From Chitinophaga sp. HK235 (lineage in GTDB: Bacteria > Bacteroidota > Bacteroidia > Chitinophagales > Chitinophagaceae), in NCBI RefSeq assembly GCF_018255755.1, contig NZ_CP073766.1, positions 8,058,501-8,122,500 on the forward strand: a DNA stretch of 64,000 nt, read 5' to 3'. Each line of letters starts with the position of its first letter. Within the stretch, counting starts at the first letter, position 1. The notes under the pieces are model-generated. The model had not been told where the DNA came from, did no database searches, and was given only the letters and a program-made list of their open reading frames with translations. This document shows positions 50,002 to 59,032 of the stretch, piece by piece. Made by a program: the position numbers and the translations under genes.

Positions 50002-51471
50002 TTAAATATTTTTTGAGAATGATTGCAGGATAAATGTTTTAATCTGTAAAAGACCTACCAGATGTAAGGAAATGGACTTCCAGTAGGTCTGGTAGTTTTC
50101 ATTGCCGGAAGTAATGCTCTCCAGTGCTGATTTTACTGATACAGGTACCAGCGTCACAAAATCACCGACCGTACGCTGGGAGTAGGTGTATGGGTTGCCG
50201 GCACAGTACCGTAATACCTTCAGTGCCAGCTCTTCACTCCATACCTGTTTCATCTGCCCTACATAGTTCATCACCAGGTTGCTGTGGGCATCAAAGTGCT
50301 GGAGGATATAGGTGTCCTGCTGATCAGCGGGCAGCAGTGGCAGCAGCGCCATGTGGAAGGTATTGGTATGCTGCACAAAGGCAAGAGCCCTGCTGCTGTC
50401 ACCAAACCAACTGATAGCTTCCACCAGTGAGGGGAGGAAAGGCTTCAGGGATGTCTGATGATGGAACAGGGAGACCACTTCTTCAAAAGAGCAGTTGAAA
50501 TGTTGTTCCCATATCCTTGGATGTACCAGTGCCACCAGTTGTGAAAGGATATGTTCTGCATCAGAAACCCGGGCATGGTTGCTCAGCTTTTCAATACCGC
50601 TTTTAAAAATCTCTTCCGGAGGCTGAATATCGGCGGCCACTGTTATCTTGCCTTTGTCATCCGCCAGGATGGCTGTTTCCAGCACCTGTTGGTATTGTTC
50701 GTGCAGGTTGGAGCCGGGAATTTTTTTCAGCAGCTTCCATGTGGCTTCTTTTACCTGTTTGCTTTTTTCTGTTAGCAGGGATTCCAGCCAGGAGGCATCT
50801 TCCAGGCTTATCTTTGTGGCGAGAGCGCCCAGTAGTTCTCCTTTAACGGCTGCACTTTCCTTGCTCCATGCTTCCTGTAGCAATGTCCTCGCTTCAGCAG
50901 GGTTTTCTTCCCGCATGCGTACCAACGCTTCCAGGCGCTGGGCGGTAGTACCATGCTGCCACAGTTCTTCTTTGGTGTCGGCTACCACAGAGAAGTTCCA
51001 TTCCCGGTTATACTGTGCGAGCCATTCGCCACGTCTGCCACAGCAGGTGGCGGCCAGGTTACGCAAGGTTTTATGGCGGCTGGCATTTTCCAGAATACGG
51101 GGCAGGTATTCCGGTGGCAGCACCTGATGGCTGCCGGCACAGCATTCCAGCCAGAGGGTCAGCAACGGGGTATTGTCGCTGTCTAGTGTATGTTGTAATG
51201 CCTGCAGGGCGGTGGGGCTGCAATATTTTTTTGTCTCTGGTTCACATACCGGCAGGGTGTCGGGGCTGCCGGCTGCCGGTTGGCTTCCGCTTTGCCGGTA
51301 GTTGAATACCAGTGCGGCTATTTGCAGGAACTGGTCTTCCCGGTCCATACCGGGAGCAGCCAGTACCTCGCTGGCTGCGGCTTGCAGTGGGGCAGGCAGA
51401 CTGTCGGTATCTGCCGCTTTTTTGGCCGTGCCCAGCAGGGCTGTATTAATGATATCATTCCATGATTGCAT
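50002..51471 (-). CDS. DUF5691-like helical protein of the MoxR-VWA-SWIM operon
   Basis: A 489-residue protein, largely helical and HEAT-like. The N-terminus (WNDIINTALLGTAKK) is of the type annotated as DUF5691, and later come many paired helices such as EARTLLQEAWSKESAAVKGELLGAL. No catalytic motif or membrane segment is seen. It lies between the SWIM gene (24 bp upstream) and the MoxR gene (3 bp downstream). A role as adaptor between the zinc-finger protein and the ATPase is plausible but unproven. Confidence 0.68.
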   Translation of the reverse strand: MQSWNDIINTALLGTAKKAADTDSLPAPLQAAASEVLAAPGMDREDQFLQIAALVFNYRQSGSQPAAGSPDTLPVCEPETKKYCSPTALQALQHTLDSDNTPLLTLWLECCAGSHQVLPPEYLPRILENASRHKTLRNLAATCCGRRGEWLAQYNREWNFSVVADTKEELWQHGTTAQRLEALVRMREENPAEARTLLQEAWSKESAAVKGELLGALATKISLEDASWLESLLTEKSKQVKEATWKLLKKIPGSNLHEQYQQVLETAILADDKGKITVAADIQPPEEIFKSGIEKLSNHARVSDAEHILSQLVALVHPRIWEQHFNCSFEEVVSLFHHQTSLKPFLPSLVEAISWFGDSSRALAFVQHTNTFHMALLPLLPADQQDTYILQHFDAHSNLVMNYVGQMKQVWSEELALKVLRYCAGNPYTYSQRTVGDFVTLVPVSVKSALESITSGNENYQTYWKSISLHLVGLLQIKTFILQSFSKNI

Positions 51472-51495
51472 GATCGTACTGCTGTTGTTCCTTCC

Positions 51496-52812
51496 TTACA
51501 ATATTTTATACTCCTGCTGATGCCATACGCCGAGGGGGTCGTACTCCCTCTCCCGGCCGATGAGGGCCATGGGCATCGGTTGACCGCCGCTGAGGGCCAG
51601 TAGTTTCCATATATGCCGAAACTCCTTGCGGACCTGCATCTCCTGTTGCTGAGCATCGCGCAGCCACCATTGTCCATCGCGGAGTACCGGTGTCAGGGTA
51701 TCAATCGTATATACCTGATCGTTATACAGGGGGAGCCGGCTGCTGACGGCTGTTTGGGCGGCCATTACTTCTGTCCAGTTGGCGTATCCCTGGAAGCGGT
51801 GGTCTGCAGGCATGGCCTGCTGTGTTTTGATGAGCGCCCGCATAGGTGCGGCAGAAGGATAATATACCAGTTCTGCCCGGATGGTGCTGCCGGGAGCAGG
51901 CATCAGCTGGGTTTGTGGCTGGTGTCTGACGGTAAACTGCAGCAGGAGGGCTGTCTGGCGGGTATGAAGACCGTATAGCCAGTACCGTTCGGTGATCAGC
52001 CGGTCATCTTCAGTGCTTTGTTTGCCTAGTACCTGCCAGGTGTCGGTGATACCGGCTTGTGTTTTCAGTTCCTCCTGCGATTGTGGGAACCCTATCATGG
52101 TGCGGATATCCTGCTGAAGGGCCGGGTCCAAATGGTTGGAATGGCCATAGGCTCGGGCCAGCAGATAAAGGCGTAGCAACTGGTCCATGAAGGTATGCTG
52201 CCAGCCTTCGCTGTAGTAGCTGATTTCGGCCATCTCGCGCAGGATGCCCGCCAGTCCGGGGGCCTGGGCGTCTACCATGCGTCGGGCCATGTTTTCACAC
52301 ATATCGGCGCCCTTGTCAGGTAGACCGATAATACCGTTGCGCACCATGTCTTTTATCCAGCGCAGCAGTTCATCCAACCCATCACTGACTTTCCTGTGCC
52401 GGGCTTCCTGCCGTTTGTTTTGCGCAGCTTCATCTACCGGTTTGTCGGCATTGTCTACCGCCTGCTGGGCTTTTTTCTCTGCTTTTTCCGTCCGCTTGCT
52501 GATCCATTCGGTCACCCAGGCCGGTTGCTCCAGGAGGGTAAACGACTGTTTCTCCCGGGCGTAGTATAATAACAGGCCTACGCCATGTTTACAGGGGAAT
52601 TTGCGGCTGGGACAGCTGCATTTGAAAGCCATATTGCCGGTATCTACCTGGGTCTGATAGGGTTTGCTGCCGCTGCCCTGGCATTCGCCCCAGAGGGCGG
52701 CATCACTCATGCCTATACTAACCCATTTGGCCGGCCTGGCCAGTTCTTTTCCCGCCTTACGGGATGACTCATCGGGTGCCATCGACAGCACCTGTTCTTC
52801 CGTTAGCTCCAA
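51496..52812 (-). CDS. SWIM zinc-finger protein, YehQ-like
   Basis: A 438-residue protein, first gene of the operon. The SWIM motif CxCx6CxH is Cys65, Cys67, Cys74, His76 within FKCSCPSRKFPCKHG, which should bind one zinc and may bind nucleic acid or protein. The following region (about 105-145) is Lys/Glu-rich and coiled-coil-like. The rest is a mixed domain with WYGLH-like aromatic segments and is not recognised. It is similar in type to the SWIM protein next to yehP in E. coli. The ATG at 52812 follows a 229-bp intergenic region. Confidence 0.82.
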   Translation of the reverse strand: MELTEEQVLSMAPDESSRKAGKELARPAKWVSIGMSDAALWGECQGSGSKPYQTQVDTGNMAFKCSCPSRKFPCKHGVGLLLYYAREKQSFTLLEQPAWVTEWISKRTEKAEKKAQQAVDNADKPVDEAAQNKRQEARHRKVSDGLDELLRWIKDMVRNGIIGLPDKGADMCENMARRMVDAQAPGLAGILREMAEISYYSEGWQHTFMDQLLRLYLLARAYGHSNHLDPALQQDIRTMIGFPQSQEELKTQAGITDTWQVLGKQSTEDDRLITERYWLYGLHTRQTALLLQFTVRHQPQTQLMPAPGSTIRAELVYYPSAAPMRALIKTQQAMPADHRFQGYANWTEVMAAQTAVSSRLPLYNDQVYTIDTLTPVLRDGQWWLRDAQQQEMQVRKEFRHIWKLLALSGGQPMPMALIGREREYDPLGVWHQQEYKIL

Positions 52813-52929
52813 TGATTAAAAGATTTATATGGATAGCCATTATTTAATTTGATCATAGCGCCGCACTAAATTGGTACTTAGCACATTGCAGTTGAACTAA
52901 GGTACAAATTAAATAATTTCATAAAATAA

Positions 52930-52976
52930 AAGCCAAATATCAAACACGACTACGCAGTGTATTTGATATTTGGCTT
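52930..52976 (-). terminator. Terminator of the SUF operon
   Basis: AAGCCAAATATCAAA (52930-52944) pairs perfectly with TTTGATATTTGGCTT (52962-52976), giving a 15-bp stem with a 17-nt loop. On the minus strand a T-rich tract follows (52929-52921). It closes the SUF operon just before the SWIM-MoxR operon, whose promoter must lie in 52813-52929. Confidence 0.82.
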
Positions 52977-53041
52977 AAAAAAATTTTTTTCGGCAAATCC
53001 CGTTGTTCGGAAAGGATATTTTACGCCTTCTCCGGGGAGAT

Positions 53042-53353
53042 TTAAAGGAAACCGAGTTCCAGCTTGGCTTCTTCGCTCATCATCTCCTTATTCCAGGGTG
53101 GGTCGAAAGTCAGGTGTACATCTACCTCAGATACGCCTTCGATATTTCTGACTTTTTCATCTACCTCCCGGATAATATCGCCGGCTACAGGGCAGCCAGG
53201 CGCGGTAAGCGTCATGTCTATACCAATGCGGTTGTTTTCCTTGATCTTGATTTCGTATACCAGCCCCAGTTCCCAGATGTTCACAGGAATCTCTGGATCG
53301 TATACGGTTTTGAGCTGTTCTTCTATCTTTTCCCTTAATGTTGCTTCACTCAT
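53042..53353 (-). CDS. sufT: SufT/MIP18-family (DUF59) Fe-S assembly factor
   Basis: A 103-residue single-domain protein of the MIP18/DUF59 family: VYDPEIPVNIWELGLVYEI, MTLTAPGCPVAGDI (conserved Cys) and a C-terminal LTFDPPWNKEMMSEEAKLELGF. It helps Fe-S cluster maturation or transfer to targets. It is the last gene of the SUF operon, and its ATG overlaps the sufE stop (ATGA). Confidence 0.88.
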   Translation of the reverse strand: MSEATLREKIEEQLKTVYDPEIPVNIWELGLVYEIKIKENNRIGIDMTLTAPGCPVAGDIIREVDEKVRNIEGVSEVDVHLTFDPPWNKEMMSEEAKLELGFL

Positions 53354-53778
53354 GACTGGTTATTTTTTGCCTGATAGGCCACCGCATAAAGTTTCATCTG
53401 TTTGAGCATGCTCAGCAGCCCGTTGGAACGGGTAGGAGAGAGGTGGCTGCTCAGACCGATGGCATCGATAAAGTAGATATCGGAGGAAGCGATGTCTTTC
53501 GGAGTATGTCCGGAAAGCACATAGATCATCAGGCTGATAAGCCCTTTGGTGATCACGGCATCGCTGTCGCCGGTAAAATACAGTTTACCATCCCTGAGCT
53601 CAGTATGCAGCCACACGCGTGACTGACAGCCCTTAATCAGGTTTTCCGGTACTTTGTATTCTTCTGCAATGAGCGGTAAATCCTTACCCAGCTGGATGAT
53701 ATATTCATACTTATCCTCCCAGTTGCTCATTATTTCAAAGTCGGACTTTATTTCTTCCTGTCTTTCGTTGATCGTCAT
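53350..53778 (-). CDS. sufE: SufE sulfur-acceptor protein
   Basis: A 142-residue SufE. The persulfide-accepting cysteine is Cys51 in LIKGCQSRVWL, and ITKGLISLMIYVLSG and the C-terminal SNGLLSMLKQMK are typical. It takes sulfur from SufS and passes it to SufB. It starts 15 bp after the sufS stop and overlaps the SufT-like gene. Confidence 0.93.
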   Translation of the reverse strand: MTINERQEEIKSDFEIMSNWEDKYEYIIQLGKDLPLIAEEYKVPENLIKGCQSRVWLHTELRDGKLYFTGDSDAVITKGLISLMIYVLSGHTPKDIASSDIYFIDAIGLSSHLSPTRSNGLLSMLKQMKLYAVAYQAKNNQS

Positions 53779-53793
53779 AATTTCTTCTCCTGT

Positions 53794-55041
53794 TTACCGC
53801 AGCATGGAAACGGCCCGTTTAATGCCGGCTACCAGCTTATCTATATCTTCCTTCGTATTATAGAAAGTGAGAGAGGCCCGTACCGTGCCGGGGATTTTAA
53901 ATTCGTCCATCAGCGGTTCGCAGCAATGGTGTCCTGTTCTGACGGCGATGCCCTGCTGGTCCAGCAGCTCACCCAGGTCAAACGGATGAATGTCGTGTAC
54001 CAGGAAGGAGATAGCTCCGCTTCTGTGGGCAGCATTTCCGATAAATCGGAGACCCTCGATCTGCCGCAGTTGTTCCAGTGCATAGGCGAGCAGTTGCTCT
54101 TCCCATTGCTGGATCTTGTCCAGACCGACTTGCTGCAGGTATTGGATAGCTGCCCCTAAACCGATGGCACCGGCAATATTGGGTGTGCCGGCTTCAAATT
54201 TATAAGGCAGTTCATTATAAGTGGTTTTGGAAAAAGTCACGGTCTTGATCATATCGCCGCCGCCCTGGTAGGGAGGCAGTTTCTCTAACCATTCGGTGGT
54301 ACCGTACAGCACCCCGATACCGGTAGGACCGTAAATTTTATGGCCCGAGAAAACGAGGAAATCCGGCTGCAGGGCCTGCACGTCGATGCTCATATGCTGG
54401 ATGGCCTGAGCAGCGTCCAACAGTACGGGGATCTTCCGTGCATGCGCCAGCGCGATAATATCCTCTACCGGGTTGATAGTACCCATTGTGTTGGAAACAT
54501 AAGTCACTGCTACTATTTTCACCGTATCGTCCAGCAGTTCTTCATAGGCGTCCATTCTCAGCTCGCCCCGTTCGTTGATGGGGATCACTTTCAGGGTGGC
54601 ACCGCTTTCTTCACAGGCTATCTGCCAGGGAACAATGTTGGAGTGGTGTTCCATGGCTGAGATGATCACACTGTCGCCGGCTTTCAGGAAACGGCGGCCC
54701 ATGGTATTGGCCACCAGGTTGATGCCGTCGGTAGTGCCTTTGGTGAAGATGACCTCGTGGGTCTGTGCTGCATTGATAAAGCCGGCTACTATTTCACGAG
54801 CTTTCTCATATGCGTTGGTGGCCACCTGACTGAGGTGGTGTACGCCACGGTGCACATTGCTGTTGTACTCCTCGTAATACCGTGCTTCTGTTTCTATTAC
54901 TGACAGCGGCTTCTGAGTGGTAGCCCCGTTGTCGAGGTATACCAGCGGTTTGCCATGCACCAGTTCCTGCAGGATAGGGAAGTCCTTCCTGATCTGCTTT
55001 ACGTCCAATGCTGCGGTTTCTATGTTAGCAATATGTTCCAT
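53794..55041 (-). CDS. sufS: Cysteine desulfurase SufS
   Basis: A 415-residue group II PLP cysteine desulfurase. The PLP Lys is in FSGHKIYGPTGIGVLYG, and the persulfide Cys is Cys373 in RTGHHCCEPL, with an unusual second Cys at 374 in place of Ala. YLDNGATTQKP and ISAMEHHSNIVPW are further family blocks. It delivers cysteine sulfur to SufE. It starts 13 bp after the sufD stop. Confidence 0.94.
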   Translation of the reverse strand: MEHIANIETAALDVKQIRKDFPILQELVHGKPLVYLDNGATTQKPLSVIETEARYYEEYNSNVHRGVHHLSQVATNAYEKAREIVAGFINAAQTHEVIFTKGTTDGINLVANTMGRRFLKAGDSVIISAMEHHSNIVPWQIACEESGATLKVIPINERGELRMDAYEELLDDTVKIVAVTYVSNTMGTINPVEDIIALAHARKIPVLLDAAQAIQHMSIDVQALQPDFLVFSGHKIYGPTGIGVLYGTTEWLEKLPPYQGGGDMIKTVTFSKTTYNELPYKFEAGTPNIAGAIGLGAAIQYLQQVGLDKIQQWEEQLLAYALEQLRQIEGLRFIGNAAHRSGAISFLVHDIHPFDLGELLDQQGIAVRTGHHCCEPLMDEFKIPGTVRASLTFYNTKEDIDKLVAGIKRAVSMLR

Positions 55042-55054
55042 GCAAAATGGGGGA

Positions 55055-56368
55055 TTATTTGTTCATGATAGCTACAATCTGTTCCTGCAGGTAATGCTGC
55101 AGGGCAGGGATCTTCACTTCGTCGGTGATATCATGGGAGAAGGCATTTACCATCAGTGCTTTGGCAGCGTCTTCCCCGATACCGCGGGAACGCAGGTAGA
55201 ACATGGATTCTTCGCTGAACTGGCCGGCGGTGAAACCATGGCTGCATTTTACGTCGTCCGCATATATCTCCAGCTGAGGCTGGGAGTTGATATCCGCTTT
55301 AGCGCCCAGCAGCAGGTTGTTGTTTTGCTGGAAGGCATTTGTTTTCTGCGCTTCCTGGTGTACCAGGATTCTACCGGTGAAAACACCATTGGAGGAATCC
55401 ATCAGTACGCCTTTGTACAGCTCGTTGCTATGGCAGTTAGGCATGATATGGTCCATGAAGGTATGGTTGTCTACATGCTGACTGTTGTTGACAACATACA
55501 GGCCGTTCAGATTCGTTTCAGTATAACTGCCGTTCAGGGCTACGCTCAGGTTGTTGCGCGTAAACGGTGTACCCGGCAGGGTGAAATTAAAGTGATGGTA
55601 ACGGCTGTTGGCTTGCTGTTGAGCGGCAGTATAATGTACTTCCCGGAAATGTTCATCTCCCTGTTGTACATTGTAGTGCCACAGCTCCGCGTTTTCATCG
55701 ATCACGGTTTCCAGTACGCTATTGGCGAAAGCCACAGCGTTGGTGTCCGGATGTACAGCGCTTTCGATGATGGTGGCGGCGGCGTTTTTATTCAGCACCC
55801 ACAGATGGCGGGGCTGGATAAAGGCATGTTGCGTTGACGTGTATACGTGAACGATATGTACCGGTTTATCGATAACGGTATTGGCTGCCAGTTCCAGGTA
55901 CAGGCCGTCAGAGAAGAGGGCTGTATTGATGGTGGCCAGTGCTTCCTTTTCCAGGTGATGCTGCTGGTTAAACCAGGTGGTGAAACCGGGTGCCTGTGTA
56001 TGCGCGCTGAGAGCGCCTACGGTAATACCTTTACCGGCAGGCAGCTCAGAGAGTTCTGCCTGGAGATGACCGTTTACCAGCACAATGCGGTAGCAGTCCA
56101 GCTCAGGAATAGCGGTCTGTGCTACTACAGCAGCCGATACGGTAGCGGTGGTGGTAACCACCTCATAAGGAAATTCCTTTAGGTAGCGTTGTATATTGGA
56201 ATAACGCCACGCTTCTGTTTTCAGTGTGGGAAGACCCATCACAGAGAAGCGTTCCAAAGCCTCCTGGCGGATGCCTTGCAGATCGTCCTGGCCGGGGGCC
56301 AGCGCCGATAATGCGTTTACATCTTCAGTTAACGCCTGGTATAAAGGCAATGTAATATCACTCGTCAT
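55055..56368 (-). CDS. sufD: Fe-S assembly scaffold protein SufD
   Basis: A 437-residue SufD, with a helical N-terminal domain (GLPTLKTEAWRYSNI) and a right-handed beta-helix. The C-terminal segment, ADDVKCSHGFTAGQFSEESMFYLRSRGI, is characteristic of the SufB/SufD family and holds the conserved His. It forms the SufBC2D complex in the cytoplasm. It lies 13 bp after the sufC stop. Confidence 0.94.
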   Translation of the reverse strand: MTSDITLPLYQALTEDVNALSALAPGQDDLQGIRQEALERFSVMGLPTLKTEAWRYSNIQRYLKEFPYEVVTTTATVSAAVVAQTAIPELDCYRIVLVNGHLQAELSELPAGKGITVGALSAHTQAPGFTTWFNQQHHLEKEALATINTALFSDGLYLELAANTVIDKPVHIVHVYTSTQHAFIQPRHLWVLNKNAAATIIESAVHPDTNAVAFANSVLETVIDENAELWHYNVQQGDEHFREVHYTAAQQQANSRYHHFNFTLPGTPFTRNNLSVALNGSYTETNLNGLYVVNNSQHVDNHTFMDHIMPNCHSNELYKGVLMDSSNGVFTGRILVHQEAQKTNAFQQNNNLLLGAKADINSQPQLEIYADDVKCSHGFTAGQFSEESMFYLRSRGIGEDAAKALMVNAFSHDITDEVKIPALQHYLQEQIVAIMNK

Positions 56369-56381
56369 AGTTGTATGCTTC

Positions 56382-57146
56382 TTATACTGATTCTTTCAAT
56401 TGTAAATCTTCCTTCAGCCAGTCATAACCTCTTTCTTCCAGTTCCAGGGCCAGTTCCTTGGTGCCGGTTTTGATGATACGGCCGTTGTACAGTACGTGTA
56501 CAAAGTCAGGCACGATATATTCCAGCAGACGCTGGTAGTGGGTGATGACTACGAAAGATTTTTCTGTATCGCGAAGTCTGTTAACACCGTTGGAAACGAT
56601 ACGCAGGGCGTCGATATCCAGACCGGAGTCAGTTTCATCGAGGATGGCCAGCTGCGGATCCAGCATAGCGAGCTGGAAGATCTCGTTACGTTTCTTTTCA
56701 CCACCGCTGAAGCCTTCGTTCAGGGAACGGTTCATCAGGTTGGCGTTAAAGTCTACCAGCTGTTGTTTTTCTTTGGTCAGTTTCAGAAACTCTCTTCCTT
56801 CAATGGCAGGCAGGCCTTTGTAGGTCCTGATTTCATTGAGGGCCGTTTTCAGAAAGTTCAGGTTGGATACGCCCGGAATTTCAACAGGATATTGAAACGC
56901 CAGGAATACGCCTTCGCGGGCACGGTCTTCGGGAGACAGTTCCAGCAGGTTTTTACCATTGAACCATACTTCCCCTTCAGTTACGGTATAGTTCTCACGA
57001 CCTGCGAGCACGGAGGCCAGCGAACTTTTACCGGAACCGTTAGGGCCCATGATGGCATGTGTTTCGCCTTTACCTATTTCCAGGTTAATGCCTTTCAGAA
57101 TTTGTTTCCCTTCTACTTCTGCGTGCAGATTTTTAATCGTCAGCAT
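56382..57146 (-). CDS. sufC: SufC ATPase of the SUF complex
   Basis: A 254-residue ABC-type ATPase. Walker A is GPNGSGKS (34-41). The signature is FSGGEKKRNEIFQ, with Walker B AILDETDSGLD and the H-loop VITHYQR. It drives conformational change in SufB-SufD during cluster assembly. It lies 44 bp after the sufB stop. Confidence 0.95.
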   Translation of the reverse strand: MLTIKNLHAEVEGKQILKGINLEIGKGETHAIMGPNGSGKSSLASVLAGRENYTVTEGEVWFNGKNLLELSPEDRAREGVFLAFQYPVEIPGVSNLNFLKTALNEIRTYKGLPAIEGREFLKLTKEKQQLVDFNANLMNRSLNEGFSGGEKKRNEIFQLAMLDPQLAILDETDSGLDIDALRIVSNGVNRLRDTEKSFVVITHYQRLLEYIVPDFVHVLYNGRIIKTGTKELALELEERGYDWLKEDLQLKESV

Positions 57147-57190
57147 GATTGTTTTATTTCGTTCTGTATGTAGTTAATTGGATAAACGAA

Positions 57191-58636
57191 TTATCCAACG
57201 CTTCCTTCAAGTGTGATAGATAATAATTTCTGTGCTTCCACGGCAAATTCCATGGGGAGCTGGTTCAGTACTTCCTTCACGTAACCGTTTACGATCAGGG
57301 CTACGGCTTTCTCCGTATCGATGCCACGGGCATTCAGATAAAATATCTGATCTTCTCCGATTTTGGAGGTGGTGGCTTCGTGTTCGATCATCGCGGTTTT
57401 ATTGCGGGATTCGATATACGGGAAGGTGTGGGAGCCGCACTCGTTGCCGATCAGCAGAGAGTCGCACTGGGTAAAGTTACGGGCATTGTCTGCTCTGGGT
57501 CCTACCGCTACCAGACCGCGGTAGCTGTTGTCACCTCTGCCGGCGGAGATACCTTTGGAGATGATACGGCTTTTGGTGCCTTTACCGATATGGTGGATCT
57601 TGGTGCCGGTGTCTGCGATCTGTTTGTTACGCACCACAGCCACGGAGTAAAATTCACCTTCAGAGTAATCACCCTGGAGGATAACGCTGGGGTATTTCCA
57701 GGTGATGGCGGAACCGGTTTCTACCTGTGTCCAGGAGATCTTGCTGGCATTGCCTTTACAGATACCTCTTTTGGTCACGAAGTTGTAGATACCGCCTTTA
57801 CCGTCTTTATCGCCGGGGTACCAGTTCTGAACGGTAGAATATTTGATTTCTGCATGGTCCATAGCGATCAGTTCCACTACGGCGGCGTGCAGCTGGTTTT
57901 CATCACGCATCGGGGCGGTACAGCCTTCCAGGTAGCTTACGTAGCTGCCTTCGTCTGCGATGATGAGGGTACGCTCAAACTGACCGGTGTTCTGTGCATT
58001 GATACGGAAGTAAGTGCTCAGTTCCATCGGGCAGCGTACACCCTTGGGTATATAAGTGAATGAACCGTCGGAAAATACGGCGGCATTCAGTGCAGCAAAA
58101 ATATTATCGGAGTGGGGAACCACAGAACCCAGGTATTTTTTAACCAGGTCAGGGTATTCCTGAACAGCTTCACCAAAAGAGCAGAAGATAACACCCATCT
58201 CTTTCAGTTTGCCTTTAAAGGTAGTAGCTACGGAAACGCTGTCGAATACCGCGTCTACAGCTACACCAGCAAGTGCTTTCTGTTCGTTCAGCGGGATGCC
58301 CAGTTTTTCAAAAGTAGCCAGCAGTTCAGGATCTACTTCATCCAGACTGTTCAGTTGTTTTTTCTTGCGGGGAGCCGCGTAGTAGGAAATTGCCTGCAGG
58401 TCCAGTGCCGGCATCTCAAAGTGCTGCCAGCTGGGATACTGCATTTTCTTGAAGGCAGCGAATCCTTTCAGTCGCCATTCCAAAAGCCATTCCGGCTCGT
58501 TCTTTTTAGCAGAAATAAAGCGGATGATATCTTCGTTTAACCCCGTTGGAGCGATATCCATTTCAATGTCGGTGGTAAAGCCAAACTCATACTCCTTGTT
58601 GGCTATATCATCAATTATTTCGTTACTGTTTATCAT
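57191..58636 (-). CDS. sufB: Fe-S assembly scaffold protein SufB
   Basis: A 481-residue SufB, the main cluster scaffold of the SufBCD complex. Typical segments are FDSVSVATTFKGKLKEMGVIF, YIPKGVRCPMELSTYFRIN, LIADEGSYVSYLEGCTAPM and, near the C-terminus, GEDQIFYLNARGIDTEKA. The frame is open to 58732, but that extension overlaps the sufA gene and looks unconserved. ATG 58636 gives the usual N-terminus. It is 13 bp after the sufA stop. Confidence 0.95.
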   Translation of the reverse strand: MINSNEIIDDIANKEYEFGFTTDIEMDIAPTGLNEDIIRFISAKKNEPEWLLEWRLKGFAAFKKMQYPSWQHFEMPALDLQAISYYAAPRKKKQLNSLDEVDPELLATFEKLGIPLNEQKALAGVAVDAVFDSVSVATTFKGKLKEMGVIFCSFGEAVQEYPDLVKKYLGSVVPHSDNIFAALNAAVFSDGSFTYIPKGVRCPMELSTYFRINAQNTGQFERTLIIADEGSYVSYLEGCTAPMRDENQLHAAVVELIAMDHAEIKYSTVQNWYPGDKDGKGGIYNFVTKRGICKGNASKISWTQVETGSAITWKYPSVILQGDYSEGEFYSVAVVRNKQIADTGTKIHHIGKGTKSRIISKGISAGRGDNSYRGLVAVGPRADNARNFTQCDSLLIGNECGSHTFPYIESRNKTAMIEHEATTSKIGEDQIFYLNARGIDTEKAVALIVNGYVKEVLNQLPMEFAVEAQKLLSITLEGSVG

Positions 58637-58649
58637 ACAAGTTTGATAT

Positions 58650-58976
58650 TTATACAGCGAAGCTTTCGCCACAGCTGCATGTTCTGGTTGCATTCGGGTT
58701 GTTGAAGAAAAGGCCTTTGCCGTTGAGGCCATCAGAATAGTCCAGTTCGGTGCCGTATAGGTACAGCAGGCTCTTCATCTGTACTACTACTTTAATGCCT
58801 TTGTCTTCAAATACCTGGTCACCTTCTTCTTCTGTTGCTTCAAATTTCATCACGTATTCAAGTCCGGAGCAACCACCGCCTTTGACACCTACTCTTACAA
58901 AGGTGCCCGGTTCATGATGTTCTTTTTCCATCAATGCTTTAATATATGCTCCTGCTTTTTCTGAAACGGTTATCAT
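58650..58976 (-). CDS. sufA: SufA/IscA-type Fe-S carrier
   Basis: A 108-residue A-type carrier protein with the three conserved cysteines: Cys36 in GGCSGLEY, and Cys100 and Cys102 in CSCGESF. The frame is open to 59078, but the ATG at 58976 gives the normal family length. The earlier start would add 34 unrelated residues reaching into the FMN reductase gene. It receives clusters from SufBCD and hands them to apoproteins. Confidence 0.92.
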   Translation of the reverse strand: MITVSEKAGAYIKALMEKEHHEPGTFVRVGVKGGGCSGLEYVMKFEATEEEGDQVFEDKGIKVVVQMKSLLYLYGTELDYSDGLNGKGLFFNNPNATRTCSCGESFAV

Positions 58977-59032
58977 AATCAGAATTGTTTTAAATGCTGT
59001 GTCCGGTCGCCCGGTAATAGCCATGATTGTGG

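Noticed and set aside
58637..58732. Longer SufB start
   Set aside because: It overlaps sufA in another frame, and the added 32 residues do not resemble SufB.
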